Assembly (NCBI RefSeq): GCF_007829435.1
Contig: NZ_VLJN01000023.1
Location: 132,029 to 184,725 of the forward strand
Direction: 5' to 3'
DNA length: 52,697 nucleotides
From: Cupriavidus gilardii J11
Lineage (GTDB): Bacteria; Pseudomonadota; Gammaproteobacteria; Burkholderiales; Burkholderiaceae
Of this stretch, positions 25,893-35,255 are shown piece after piece. The notes beneath the pieces were generated by a model, which was not told the origin of the DNA, ran no database searches, and saw only the letters and a list, made by a program, of their open reading frames with translations. The position numbers and the translations under genes were made by a program. Position 1 is the first letter of the stretch. The number at the start of each line of letters is the position of its first letter.

Positions 25893-26621
25893 ATGAATTA
25901 CAACTGGCATTGGGGTGTATTCCTCGAAGAAGCCGCGATGAACGAGACCTATCTGGACTGGATGATTTCCGGTCTGAAGGTCACCATCGCGCTGGGTTTG
26001 ACCTCGTGGGTCATCGCCCTCGCCATCGGGTCGGTGCTCGGCGTGCTGCGCACGGTCCCCAATAAATTGCTGCAGGGTTTCGCCGCGACCTACGTCGAGA
26101 TCTTCCGCAACATTCCGCTGCTGGTGCAGCTGTTCATCTGGTATTTCGTCGCGCCCGAACTGTTGCCGTTCGGCGAGACCATCAAGCAGATGAATCCGTT
26201 CATGCAGCAGTTCCTGGCCGCAATGATGTGCCTTGGCACGTTCACCGCCGCGCGGATCTGCGAACAGGTGCGCTCGGGCATCAATTCGCTGCCGCCGGGC
26301 CAGCGCAATGCCGGGCTCGCCATGGGCTTCACGCTGCCGCAGACCTACCGCTATGTGTTGCTGCCGATGTCGTTCCGCGTCATCGTGCCGCCGCTGACGT
26401 CGGAATTCCTGAACATCTTCAAGAATTCGGCGGTGGCGTCGACCATCGGCCTGCTGGAACTGGCCGCGCAAGGGCGCCAGCTGGTCGACTACACCGCGCG
26501 GCCCTATGAGTCGTTCATCGCCGTCACGCTGATGTACGCGTTGATCAATATCGTGGTGATGCTGGGCATGCGGTGGGTGGAAAAGCGTTCGCGCGTCCCT
26601 GGCCTCATCGGCAGCAAGTAA
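25893..26621 (+). CDS. gltJ: Glutamate/aspartate ABC transporter permease GltJ
   Basis: This 242-residue inner-membrane protein of the HisMQ family begins MNYNWHWGVFLEEAAMNETYLDWM, characteristic of GltJ, and has about five transmembrane helices. The conserved cytoplasmic loop is around GINSLPPGQRNAGLAMGFT. It pairs with GltK to form the translocation channel. It starts 76 bases after gltI and ends nine bases before gltK. Confidence 0.95.
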   Translation: MNYNWHWGVFLEEAAMNETYLDWMISGLKVTIALGLTSWVIALAIGSVLGVLRTVPNKLLQGFAATYVEIFRNIPLLVQLFIWYFVAPELLPFGETIKQMNPFMQQFLAAMMCLGTFTAARICEQVRSGINSLPPGQRNAGLAMGFTLPQTYRYVLLPMSFRVIVPPLTSEFLNIFKNSAVASTIGLLELAAQGRQLVDYTARPYESFIAVTLMYALINIVVMLGMRWVEKRSRVPGLIGSK

Positions 26622-26630
26622 GGAACAGCC

Positions 26631-27310
26631 ATGGCCTATTCATTCGATTTCAGCTCGATCAACGCCGACACGCTGCATGTGCTCGGCGAAGGCATGATGG
26701 TTTCCCTGAAGATCACGGCCACCGCCGTGGTGGTCGGCATCGTCTGGGGCACCATCCTGGCCATGATGCGGCTGTCGTCCATCAAGCCGCTGAACTGGTT
26801 CGCGCAGGGCTACGTCACCATCTTCCGCTCGATTCCGCTGGTGATGGTGCTGCTATGGTTCTTCCTGATCATTCCGCAGGTGCTGCAGGGGCTGTTCAAC
26901 CTGTCGCCGGCCACCGACCTGCGCATGACGTCGGCGCTGGTCGCCTTCGCACTGTTCGAGGCCGCGTACTACTCCGAGATCATCCGCGCGGGTATCCAGA
27001 GCGTGTCGCGCGGCCAGATGTTCGCGGCGCAGGCGCTGGGCATGACCTACGGACAGACCATGCGGCTGGTGGTGCTGCCGCAGGCGTTCCGCAATATGGT
27101 GCCGCTGCTGCTGACTCAGGGCATCATCCTGTTCCAGGATACGTCGCTGGTGTACGTCAGCGCGCTGGCCGACTTCTTCGGCCAGGCGTATGGCATCGGC
27201 GAACGCGATGGCCGCATCGTCGAGATGCTGCTGTTCGCGGGACTTTGCTATTTCGTGATCTGTTTCTCCGCGTCGTTGTTGGTCAAGCGATTCCAGAAGA
27301 AGGTGGCTGT

Positions 27311-27314
<4 letters not shown>
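26631..27314 (+). CDS. gltK: Glutamate/aspartate ABC transporter permease GltK
   Basis: The 227-residue HisMQ-type permease begins [18 protein letters not shown] and carries the ATPase-contact motif around [19 protein letters not shown]. It forms a heterodimer with GltJ in the inner membrane. Its stop overlaps the gltL start (ATGA at 27311), which implies coupled translation. Confidence 0.95.
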
Positions 27315-28045
<731 letters not shown>

Positions 28046-28075
28046 TGGTGTTGGGGCGGGGGCTGATATTGCACT

Positions 28076-28120
28076 CACCCCCGCCCGCCTTGCGGGAGAG
28101 GGGCGGGGGAGAGGGCAGTC
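28076..28120. repeat. REP-like element after gltL
   Basis: CACCCCCGCCCGCCTTGCGG leads into GGGAGAGGGGCGGGGGAGAG and GGCAGTC. It shares the core and the GAGGGCAGTC tail with the other copies and lies between the convergent gltL and amidotransferase genes. Confidence 0.75.
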
Positions 28121-28148
28121 CTCCGCCATGCGGAACCCCAGCGTCCCC

Positions 28149-28979
28149 TCAGGTACAAGCCGAATTCACCGCATTCCGTGCCTGCACCTCCGGCGGAATC
28201 GGGATCGTCAGCGTCATGGTCGGCTGCCCGGCCTCGAACATCATCAGCTCGCCTGGCGAAAACGGCGTCCACACCTCGTCGTCCGTCAGCGGCACCGTCG
28301 CGATCACGGCAACGCGGTCTTCCGGCGTCGTGACCTGCGCGAAGTCGATCGACAGGTCCGCATCGATCAGGTGCGCGGTGGAGAATGGCCACTGCCTGAC
28401 CAGGTAATACAGCCGCGTCGAGCAGTGCGCGAACAGCGCCTGCCCATTGCTCAACAAGAAGTTGAACACCCCGTATTGGGTGATATCGCGCGTGATGTCC
28501 GCCAGCGCGTGGCATAGCTCGTTCAATGGCGGCTGCGAGCCGGGAAAGCGCTTGCGCACGCCCTGCATCAGCGCGCAGAACGCGACCTCGCTATCGGTGT
28601 CGCCCACCGGCTGGTAGACGCCGGACAGGAAAGGCGAAAACCCCTTCAGGTCGCCGTTGTGCGCGAAGATCCAGTGCCGGCCCCACAGCTCCCGCATGAA
28701 CGGATGGCAGTTCTCCAGCCGCACCGAACCCTGCGTCGCCTTGCGGATATGCGAGATGACGTTCTTGGACTTGATCGGGTAGCGCTTGATCAGGTCGGCG
28801 ACAGGCGATGTGCCGGCCGACTGGTTGTCGATGAACAGCCGGCAGGCCTTGTCCTCGAAGAACGCCACGCCGAAGCCGTCGGCGTGGTGATCGGTCAGCC
28901 CGCCGCGCGCGGCGAAGCCGGTGAAGGAGAACGTCACGTCGGTCGGCGTGGCGCAGTTCATGCCGAGCAACTGGCACAT
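28149..28979 (-). CDS. Class II glutamine amidotransferase (YafJ-like)
   Basis: The 276-residue protein starts MCQLLGMNC, with the nucleophile Cys at position 2 after methionine removal, and has the class II pattern HADGFGVAFFEDKACRLF, then IFAHNGDLKG and GDTDSEVAF. It belongs to the GATase_4/YafJ group, which lacks an attached synthase domain; the ammonia-accepting partner is unknown. The upstream frame extends to 29018 but would remove Cys2 from the N-terminus, so 28979 is chosen. It is divergent from the tartrate dehydrogenase gene, 122 bases away. Confidence 0.9.
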   Translation of the reverse strand: MCQLLGMNCATPTDVTFSFTGFAARGGLTDHHADGFGVAFFEDKACRLFIDNQSAGTSPVADLIKRYPIKSKNVISHIRKATQGSVRLENCHPFMRELWGRHWIFAHNGDLKGFSPFLSGVYQPVGDTDSEVAFCALMQGVRKRFPGSQPPLNELCHALADITRDITQYGVFNFLLSNGQALFAHCSTRLYYLVRQWPFSTAHLIDADLSIDFAQVTTPEDRVAVIATVPLTDDEVWTPFSPGELMMFEAGQPTMTLTIPIPPEVQARNAVNSACT

Positions 28980-29101
28980 GGCGGGGGCCGGCGGCGTTGG
29001 AGGGCCGCGCGATTGCAATAGAATGCGTCATTATCCCGCCTGGCCGGCGGTTCTGCCAAGGCTGCCCGGCCCGTATCTTTTCCCTCCGACGAGCCCCGAC
29101 A

Positions 29102-30175
29102 ATGAGCCAATACAAGATCGCCGTCATTCCCGGAGACGGAATCGGCACCGAGGTGATGCCCGAAGGCGTCCGCGTGATGGACGCCGCCGCGCGCCGCTTC
29201 GGCATCGACCTGCAATGGGACCATTTCGATTTCGCCAGCTGCGACTACTACGCGCGCCACGGCAAGATGCTGCCGGACGACTGGTTCGACACGCTGACCC
29301 GCTATGACGCGATCTACTTCGGCGCGGTGGGCTGGCCCGCCACGGTGCCGGACCATATCTCGCTGTGGGGCTCGCTGCTGCAGTTCCGCCGGGCCTTCGA
29401 CCAGTACGTCAATCTGCGTCCGGTCCGGCTGATGCCCGGCATCCGCAGCCCGTTGGCCGATCGCAAGCCGGGTGACATCGACTTCTACGTGGTGCGCGAG
29501 AACACCGAGGGCGAGTATTCGAGCATCGGCGGCCGCATGTTCCCGGGCACCGAACGCGAGGTCGTGATCCAGGAAACGGTGATGAGCCGCGTCGGCGTCG
29601 ACCGTATCCTGAAGTTTGCCTTCGAGCTGGCGCAGAAGCGTCCGAAGAAGCACCTCACGTCGGCCACCAAGTCCAACGGCATCTCGATCACGATGCCGTA
29701 CTGGGACGAGCGCGTGGAAGCGATGGCGGCCAACTATCCGGGACTGAAGGTCGACAAGTACCACATCGACATCCTGACCGCGAACTTCGTGCTGCATCCC
29801 GACTGGTTCGACGTGGTGGTGGCAAGCAACCTGTTCGGCGACATCCTGTCGGACCTGGGCCCCGCCTGCACCGGCACCATCGGCGTCGCGCCGTCGGCCA
29901 ATATCAATCCGGAACGCACCTATCCGAGCCTGTTCGAGCCCGTCCATGGCTCGGCGCCCGATATCGCCGGCCGCGGCGTGGCCAATCCGATCGGCCAGAT
30001 CTGGTGCGGCGCGATGATGCTCGAACACCTTGGCCATGCCGATGCGGGCGCGGCCGTGCTCGGCGCCATCGAAAAGGTGTTGTCGGCGGGGCCGGCGCAT
30101 GCGCCGCTGACGCGCGATATCGGTGGCACGGCCGGCACCGTGGACCTTGGCCGCGCCATTGCCGAGGCGGTATGA
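29102..30175 (+). CDS. ttuC: Tartrate dehydrogenase/decarboxylase family (isocitrate/isopropylmalate dehydrogenase fold)
   Basis: This 357-residue NAD-dependent enzyme begins YKIAVIPGDGIGTEV and has the decarboxylating-dehydrogenase signature (NLFGDILSDLGPACTGTIG) around residues 244-262. VRENTEGEYSSIGGR and FGAVGWPATVPDHISLWGSL match tartrate dehydrogenase TtuC rather than LeuB. Such enzymes also act on D-malate. Its stop overlaps the start of a glycerate kinase gene, and tartrate decarboxylation yields glycerate, so the pair forms a short route. D-malate dehydrogenase (DmlA) is the main alternative. Confidence 0.88.
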   Translation: MSQYKIAVIPGDGIGTEVMPEGVRVMDAAARRFGIDLQWDHFDFASCDYYARHGKMLPDDWFDTLTRYDAIYFGAVGWPATVPDHISLWGSLLQFRRAFDQYVNLRPVRLMPGIRSPLADRKPGDIDFYVVRENTEGEYSSIGGRMFPGTEREVVIQETVMSRVGVDRILKFAFELAQKRPKKHLTSATKSNGISITMPYWDERVEAMAANYPGLKVDKYHIDILTANFVLHPDWFDVVVASNLFGDILSDLGPACTGTIGVAPSANINPERTYPSLFEPVHGSAPDIAGRGVANPIGQIWCGAMMLEHLGHADAGAAVLGAIEKVLSAGPAHAPLTRDIGGTAGTVDLGRAIAEAV

Positions 30176-31473
30176 GCGCCGCCGGTCTCGATCCACGCGC
30201 GCTGCTGCGCGCGAGCTTCGACGCCGCGGTGGCCGCGGCCGATCCGCTGCGCATCGTCGCGGCCCATCTGCCCCCGCCGTCGCCGCATGGCCGCACGCTC
30301 GTGGTGGGGGCGGGCAAGGCGGCGGCATCGATGGCGGTGGCCGTCGAACAGGCTTACGCCGGCACCCCGCTGGAGGGGCTCGTCGTGACGCGGTACGCGC
30401 ACGGGCTGCCGACGCGCCATGTGCGCGTGATCGAGGCCGGTCACCCGGTCCCGGACGAGGCCGGCGAGCGGGCCGCCGCCGAGATCCTTGACCGCGTCCG
30501 CGCACTGCGGCCGGAAGACCATTTGATCGTGCTGGTGTCGGGCGGCGGCTCCAGCCTGCTGTCGCTGCCGGCCGACGGCGTGTCGATGGCCGATTTGCGC
30601 GCGACCACGCGGGAGCTGCTGCGCTGCGGCGCGCCGATCACCGGCATGAACGTGGTGCGCAAGCATCTGTCGCGCATCCAGGGCGGCCGGCTGGCGCAGG
30701 CGACGCTGGCGCGGGTAACCACGCTGATCGTGTCCGATGTGGCCGGCGACGACCCGAGCGCGATCGCGTCGGGTCCGACGGTGGCCGATCCCAGCACCTT
30801 CGACGATGCGTTGGCCGTGCTGCGTCGCTACGGCGCCCAGGTGCCGCCCGCCGTGCTGTCCTATCTGGAGGCCGGCGCACGTGGCGAGCATCCGGAAACG
30901 CCCAAGTCCGGCGATCCGCTGTTCGCCCGCGTGGACAACCGGATCATCGCCACCGCGCATCGCAGCCTCGAAGCCGGCGCCGCCGTTTTCCGCGAGCACG
31001 GCATCACGCCGGTGATCCTGGGTGACACGGTGACGGGCGAAGCGAGCGAAGTGGCGCGCGTCTACGCCGCGCTGGCGCGCGAGATTCGCGCGTACAATGC
31101 GCCGTTTGCCGCGCCGGTCGCGCTGATCTCCGGTGGCGAATGCACGGTGACGCTGAACGCTGGCAGCGGCGGCGCGCGGGCACGCGGCGGCCGTTGTTCC
31201 GAGTTCCTGCTGTCGCTGGCGGTGGAGCTGGACGGCGCCCCCGGAGTCTTCGCCATCGCCGCCGATACCGACGGCATCGACGGCTCCGAGGACAATGCCG
31301 GCGCGTTCGCCGATCCCACCACGCTGGCGCGCGCCAGCGAGGCCGGCGTGCCGGCGCGGCGGCAACTCGAGGCGCACGACGCCTGGGGCCTGTTCGACGC
31401 GATCGGCGACCTGGTGGTAACCGGCCCGACCCGCACCAACGTCAACGACTACCGCGCCATCCTGATTCTCTGA
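30172..31473 (+). CDS. ttuD: Glycerate 2-kinase, MOFRL family (TtuD-like)
   Basis: The 433-residue protein has the N-terminal DUF4147 domain ([19 protein letters not shown], then [16 protein letters not shown]) and the C-terminal MOFRL domain ([15 protein letters not shown], then [17 protein letters not shown]). These proteins phosphorylate glycerate at position 2, although older annotations call them hydroxypyruvate reductase. It overlaps the tartrate dehydrogenase gene by four bases (ATGA), so the two are translationally coupled, consistent with tartrate degradation through glycerate to 2-phosphoglycerate. Confidence 0.9.
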   Translation: MSAAGLDPRALLRASFDAAVAAADPLRIVAAHLPPPSPHGRTLVVGAGKAAASMAVAVEQAYAGTPLEGLVVTRYAHGLPTRHVRVIEAGHPVPDEAGERAAAEILDRVRALRPEDHLIVLVSGGGSSLLSLPADGVSMADLRATTRELLRCGAPITGMNVVRKHLSRIQGGRLAQATLARVTTLIVSDVAGDDPSAIASGPTVADPSTFDDALAVLRRYGAQVPPAVLSYLEAGARGEHPETPKSGDPLFARVDNRIIATAHRSLEAGAAVFREHGITPVILGDTVTGEASEVARVYAALAREIRAYNAPFAAPVALISGGECTVTLNAGSGGARARGGRCSEFLLSLAVELDGAPGVFAIAADTDGIDGSEDNAGAFADPTTLARASEAGVPARRQLEAHDAWGLFDAIGDLVVTGPTRTNVNDYRAILIL

Positions 31474-31516
31474 AACGTCTCCTAGCCGGCCGCCTCAAGT
31501 GCCCGGCCGCCATGCC

Positions 31517-32551
31517 ATGACCCAGACCCTGACCATCACACGCCCCGACGACTGGCACCTGCATCTGCGCGACGGCGCGGCATTGTCGGCGGTGCTGCCC
31601 GATACCGCGCGCCAGTTCGCCCGCGCCATCGTGATGCCCAACCTGAAGCCGCCGGTGACCACGGTGGCGCAGGCGCGGGCCTATCGGGAGCGCATCGTTG
31701 CCGCGCTGCCGGCCGGCATGGCGTTCGAGCCCTTGATGACGCTGTACCTGACCGACAACACGCAGCCCGATGAAATCGTCGCGGCCCGCGACAGCGGCTT
31801 TGTCCATGCGGTCAAGCTGTATCCGGCCGGCGCCACCACCAACAGCGACGCGGGCGTGACCGACATCCGGCGCTGCGCCGCGGCGCTGGAAGCGATGCAG
31901 AAGGTCGGCATGCCGCTGCTGGTGCATGGCGAAGTCACCGATCCCGCGATCGATATCTTCGACCGCGAGGCGGTCTTCATCGAACGCGTGATGACGCCGC
32001 TGCGCCGCGATTTCCCGGCGCTGAAGGTGGTGTTCGAACACATCACCACCAAGGATGCCGCCGAATACGTGCGCGACGCGGAAGGTCCTGTCGCCGCCAC
32101 GATCACCGCCCATCATCTGCTGTACAACCGCAACGCCATCTTCACCGGCGGCATCCGGCCGCATTACTACTGCCTGCCGGTGCTCAAGCGCGAAACGCAC
32201 CGCCAGGCGCTGGTGGCCGCGGCGGTGTCCGGCAGCCCGCGCTTCTTCCTGGGTACCGACAGCGCCCCGCACGCCAAGGGCCTGAAGGAGCACGCCTGCG
32301 GCTGCGCCGGCTGCTATACCGCGCTGCATGCGATGGAGTTGTACGCCGAAGCCTTCGATGCGGCCGGCGCGCTGGACAAGCTGGAGGGCTTCGCCTCGTT
32401 CCACGGGCCCGACTTCTACGGCCTGCCGCGCAACACCGGCACGCTGACGCTGCGCCGCGAACCGTGGCAACTGCCCGAATCGCTGCCCTACGGCGACACC
32501 AGCCTCGTGCCGCTGCGCGGCGGCGAAACCATCGCGTGGAAGACCGTCTGA
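31517..32551 (+). CDS. pyrC: Dihydroorotase, class II
   Basis: The 344-residue zinc enzyme of pyrimidine synthesis converts carbamoyl aspartate to dihydroorotate. [10 protein letters not shown] carries the first metal ligands (His14, His16), the carboxylated lysine is Lys100 in HAVKLYPAG, followed by LVHGEV, EHITT and the catalytic Asp in GTDSAPHA. The start [14 protein letters not shown] is the usual one; the frame opens 18 bases earlier without support. Length matches E. coli PyrC. Confidence 0.96.
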   Translation: MTQTLTITRPDDWHLHLRDGAALSAVLPDTARQFARAIVMPNLKPPVTTVAQARAYRERIVAALPAGMAFEPLMTLYLTDNTQPDEIVAARDSGFVHAVKLYPAGATTNSDAGVTDIRRCAAALEAMQKVGMPLLVHGEVTDPAIDIFDREAVFIERVMTPLRRDFPALKVVFEHITTKDAAEYVRDAEGPVAATITAHHLLYNRNAIFTGGIRPHYYCLPVLKRETHRQALVAAAVSGSPRFFLGTDSAPHAKGLKEHACGCAGCYTALHAMELYAEAFDAAGALDKLEGFASFHGPDFYGLPRNTGTLTLRREPWQLPESLPYGDTSLVPLRGGETIAWKTV

Positions 32552-32562
32552 CCCAGGAAAAC

Positions 32563-32607
32563 TCCCCGCTCCCGCAACGCGGGAGGGGGGCCGGGGGAGA
32601 GGGCAGG
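32563..32607. repeat. REP-like element supplying the ribosome site region of the next gene
   Basis: CCCCGCTCCCGCAACGCGGG forms a short stem and continues as GGGGCCGGGGGAGAGGGCAG. The G-rich tail ends directly at the proposed GTG start of the DUF3025 gene. Confidence 0.7.
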
Positions 32608-33411
32608 GTGGGAGAGCGCAGCATCGTCAGCCCCCTGTCCTCCATCGACTGGACCCGCCCATACTTCGCCCCCTTCGCCGCGATTGGCGTACCCCTTGCC
32701 GAACGCATCGCGCAAGGCGAGCCGGTTCACGCGGCACTCGATGCCGCCGCCGCGCGGCTCGCCATTCCCGGCGCAACCGGCCAGCCCCTTCGCTTCGTCC
32801 CGCAGCAAGCCCTGCCTCCAGGCTTGCCCTACGAGTCGCACATTCACGACCGCGCCGAAGTCCCCACCCGCGACAACCTGCATGACTTCTTCAACGGCCT
32901 GATCTGGCTGCACTTCCCGCAGGCCAAGGCCGCGCTGAACCGCTTGCAGGCCGGCGCCATCCGCCAGCAGGGGATCGGTGCCGTGCGGGGACCGTTGCGC
33001 GACGCCGCCACGCTGTTCGACGAGAATGCGGTGCTGTTCATCCACGCACACGGCGATTGCGAGCAATGGCTGCGGGACTTCCGCTGGCAGCAACTGTTCG
33101 TCTCCCATCGAGCGGCATGGGGCGAACAATGCACGGTAGTGCCGTTCGGGCATGCGCTGCTGGAGAAGTTGGTGAGCCCTTACAAGGCCGTGACGGCACA
33201 TGCGTGGCCTATCGTGGGCGACCCGCAACAGGCAACGCCGGCAAGGCTCGATGTGCCGCTGGCCGGCACGCTGTCACCCGACCGGCTTAGCGCCCGGGCC
33301 TTCGCGCCGCTGCCCGTGCTGGGCATTCCCGGATGGTGCGACGCCAATGCGATGCCGGGCTTTTACGACGACCCGGCCGTATTCCGGGCGGGCCGACGCC
33401 AAAGGTGCTAG
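32608..33411 (+). CDS. DUF3025 family protein
   Basis: The 267-residue protein contains the DUF3025 pattern: IDWTRPYFAPFAAIG at about 13-27, then SHIHDRAEVPTRDNLHDFFNGLIWLHFPQAK and LFDENAVLFIHAHGD. Its function is unknown. No ATG is available near the conserved start; GTG at 32608 is the best choice, with the purine-rich end of a repeat acting as ribosome site. The stop codon TAG is part of the -10 element of rnpB. The order pyrC-DUF3025-rnpB is typical of the group. Confidence 0.8.
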   Translation: MGERSIVSPLSSIDWTRPYFAPFAAIGVPLAERIAQGEPVHAALDAAAARLAIPGATGQPLRFVPQQALPPGLPYESHIHDRAEVPTRDNLHDFFNGLIWLHFPQAKAALNRLQAGAIRQQGIGAVRGPLRDAATLFDENAVLFIHAHGDCEQWLRDFRWQQLFVSHRAAWGEQCTVVPFGHALLEKLVSPYKAVTAHAWPIVGDPQQATPARLDVPLAGTLSPDRLSARAFAPLPVLGIPGWCDANAMPGFYDDPAVFRAGRRQRC

Positions 33412-33414
33412 ACT
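33406..33414 (+). promoter_or_regulatory. Extended -10 promoter of rnpB
   Basis: TGCTAGACT is an extended -10 (TGN-TAGACT) about ten bases before the first base of the RNase P RNA. TAG is also the stop codon of the upstream gene. No good -35 element is present at the right distance. Confidence 0.5.
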
Positions 33415-33423
33415 GCCCGCCGC

Positions 33424-33756
33424 AAAGCAGGCCAGACAACCGCTGCTTGCCCGGCAACGGGCAAGGGGAGGAAAGTCCGGACTCCACAGGGCAGGGTGGT
33501 GGCTAACAGCCATCCACGGCAACGTGCGGAATAGGGCCACAGAGACGAGTCTTCGCGCTGGCTTGCCGGCGCGAAGGGTGAAACGCGGTAACCTCCACCC
33601 GGAGCAATCCCAAATAGGCAGACGATGAAGCGGCCCGCCGAGTCTGCGGGTAGGGAGCTGGAGCCGGCCGGTAACGGCCGGCCTAGAGGAATGGTTGTCA
33701 CGCGGCGCGGCGCAAGCTGCAGCCGTGCACAGAATCCGGCTTATCGGCCTGCTTTG
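33424..33756 (+). ncRNA. rnpB: RNase P RNA, bacterial class A
   Basis: The P4 and core signature GAGGAAAGTCCGGACTCCAC lies at about 33470-33489, and the 3' conserved AGAATCCGGCTTATCGGCC at about 33731-33749. The 5' end AAAGCAGGCC pairs with the 3' GGCCTGCTTT to form P1. The length of about 333 bases and these elements identify the catalytic RNA that matures tRNA 5' ends. Exact ends are inferred from P1 pairing. Confidence 0.96.
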
Positions 33757-33767
33757 CCTGTCTTCCC

Positions 33768-33790
33768 GGCGCCCGCCTTGCACGGGCGCC
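33768..33790. terminator. G/C hairpin between rnpB and the convergent osmC-type gene
   Basis: GGCGCCCG and CGGGCGCC form a perfect eight-base stem around CCTTGCA. There is no T-run, so it may be an intrinsic terminator of low strength or an end-protecting hairpin for either transcript. Confidence 0.45.
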
Positions 33791-33803
33791 GCCCGCCAGG
33801 GCT

Positions 33804-34226
33804 TTACGCCTCGACGATCTCGACGCTGTGCGACAGCTCCGCCGTCTTCGCCAGCATGATCGACGCCGAGCAATATTTGTCGTGTGAAAGCTGGACCGCG
33901 CGTTCCACCACCGCCGGATTCAGATTGCGGCCCGTGACCGTGAAGGTGAAGTGGATCTTCGTGAACACCTTCGGGTCCTCACCGGCACGTTCGGCGGAAA
34001 GCTTCACGCTGCAGCCGCGTACATCGTGCCGCCCGCGCTTGAGGATCAGCACCACATCGTAGGCGGTGCAGCCGCCGGTTCCCAGCAGCACCATTTCCAT
34101 CGGCCGGGGCGCGAGATTGTGGCCGCCGCCCTCTGGCGCCCCATCCATCGCGACGATATGGCCGCTGCCGGTCTCGGCGACGAAACTCATGCCTTCCGGC
34201 CCCATCCAGGTGACTTTGCATTCCAT
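33804..34226 (-). CDS. OsmC/Ohr-family peroxiredoxin-like protein
   Basis: The 140-residue protein has the OsmC fold pattern: MECKVTWMGPEGMSF, RPMEMVLLGTGGCTAYDVV with Cys53, and a second Cys in HDKYCSASIM near residue 119, followed by HSVEI. Two reactive cysteines fit thiol-dependent peroxide reduction, as in OsmC and Ohr; this subgroup resembles YhfA-type proteins. The frame extends upstream beyond 34226 without supporting similarity. It is convergent with rnpB. Confidence 0.88.
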   Translation of the reverse strand: MECKVTWMGPEGMSFVAETGSGHIVAMDGAPEGGGHNLAPRPMEMVLLGTGGCTAYDVVLILKRGRHDVRGCSVKLSAERAGEDPKVFTKIHFTFTVTGRNLNPAVVERAVQLSHDKYCSASIMLAKTAELSHSVEIVEA

Positions 34227-34367
34227 GGTGTTGCGCTTCCTGTTCGAATCGGCGAAGGCACGCATTTTCTCACCGTCCTCGCCAACTTGCCTGCACGGGC
34301 ATGAAGTGACGGCATGTTGCCATTTATTTTTCACATTGCAAAACACCATTGCGCCATGCAAATTTTC

Positions 34368-34395
34368 TTGCGTCGCACAAGCCGTCATGTATAAT
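34368..34395 (+). promoter_or_regulatory. Sigma-70 promoter of the candidate small RNA
   Basis: TTGCGT (34368-34373), a 16-base spacer and a perfect TATAAT (34390-34395). It lies upstream of no gene but a terminator 130 bases later, so it drives a short transcript. Confidence 0.65.
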
Positions 34396-34401
34396 TCAAG
34401 C

Positions 34402-34556
34402 CATTGAACGACGGGGCTTTCCGCGGTCCAGCAGTGTCCCGAGTGCGATATCCGCACCGACACCATCGATCCCCGCACCGTCGCTCGCCAAGTGTCTCCT
34501 CCACCCTCCTCCTTTGGTGGATTCAAACCCAAGCCAAACCGGCTTGGGTTTTTTTT
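34402..34556 (+). ncRNA. Candidate small RNA with anti-Shine-Dalgarno loop
   Basis: A promoter with perfect -10 predicts a start near 34402, and a rho-independent terminator ends at about 34556, giving an RNA of about 155 bases. Before the terminator, CCACC (34501-34505) and GGTGG (34516-34520) present the loop CTCCTCCTTT, which contains CCTCCTTT, identical to the anti-Shine-Dalgarno core of the 16S rRNA 3' end. A second CTCCTCC lies just upstream. No convincing reading frame is present. rplM has its own promoter downstream of the terminator, so this is not merely its leader. Toxic small RNAs with such motifs have been reported from betaproteobacteria; identity with them is unproven. Confidence 0.6.
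34525..34556 (+). terminator. Rho-independent terminator of the candidate small RNA
   Basis: AAACCCAAGCC (34525-34535) and GGCTTGGGTTT (34541-34551) form a perfect 11-base stem with loop AAACC and run into a T tract of eight or more bases. Confidence 0.93.
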
Positions 34557-34612
34557 CGCCGCCGTCCCCGTGCGACTCGAGCCACACTCTTGACGGCGCG
34601 CGCATTGTTTGC

Positions 34613-34642
34613 TTGTGCGACACGTCGCTTCGCCCGTATAAT
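34613..34642 (+). promoter_or_regulatory. Sigma-70 promoter of rplM-rpsI
   Basis: TTGTGC (34613-34618), an 18-base spacer and a perfect TATAAT (34637-34642). The predicted start near 34649 is about 167 bases before rplM. Confidence 0.6.
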
Positions 34643-34648
34643 CGAAAG

Positions 34649-34815
34649 CTTTTCCGTCATGCCCGCGGAAAAGAATTCAGGGAGAGCCTGCACATACAAG
34701 CAGGAAGGCCAGATCCCAAGGGTCGGCCGCACGACCGAACGCCCAGGAGCGCAGTAGCGAAGCCACCAGGCGGGGAGTCACATTCGGGCAGGTTCTACAA
34801 GTTTCAGGAAAAATC
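34649..34815 (+). other. Untranslated leader of rplM-rpsI mRNA
   Basis: The leader begins with a hairpin exactly at the predicted start (CTTTTCCG at 34649-34656 with CGGAAAAG at 34666-34673), followed by CCTGC...GCAGG and other short stems. Long leaders before ribosomal protein operons often mediate feedback by the encoded protein; a known L13 leader is not recognised here. Confidence 0.4.
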
Positions 34816-35244
34816 ATGAAGACCTTTTCCGCCAAGCCTCATGAGGTAAAGCGCGACTGGTTCGTGATTGACGCGACGGACAAAGTCCTCGGCCGTGTCG
34901 CCAGCGAAGTGGCACGCCGTCTTCGCGGCAAGCACAAGCCGGAGTTCACGCCGCACGTCGACACGGGCGACTACATCATCGTCGTCAACGCGGCCAAGCT
35001 GCGTGTCACCGGTGCCAAGGAAACCGACAAGAAGTACTACCGTCACTCGGGCTACCCCGGCGGTATCTACGAAACCACGTTTGGCAAGATGCAGCAGCGC
35101 TTCCCGGGCCGTGCCCTGGAAAAGGCTGTCAAGGGCATGCTGCCGAAGGGTCCGCTGGGCTACGCGATGATCAAGAAGCTGAAGGTTTACGCCGAAGGCG
35201 AGCATCCGCATGAAGCGCAGCAGCCCAAGGTGCTGGAAATCTAA
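34816..35244 (+). CDS. rplM: 50S ribosomal protein L13
   Basis: The 142-residue protein begins [20 protein letters not shown] and has the L13 segments [20 protein letters not shown] and [18 protein letters not shown]. It is an early assembly protein of the large subunit. Length equals that of E. coli L13. It is cotranscribed with rpsI 11 bases downstream, as in most bacteria. Confidence 0.98.
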   Translation: MKTFSAKPHEVKRDWFVIDATDKVLGRVASEVARRLRGKHKPEFTPHVDTGDYIIVVNAAKLRVTGAKETDKKYYRHSGYPGGIYETTFGKMQQRFPGRALEKAVKGMLPKGPLGYAMIKKLKVYAEGEHPHEAQQPKVLEI

Positions 35245-35255
35245 GGGGGCCATCC

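Noticed and set aside
34402-34560. Small reading frame inside the candidate small RNA (CPECDIRTDTIDPRTVARQ)
   Set aside because: The frame has no start codon or ribosome site after the preceding stop, and it runs through the terminator stem.
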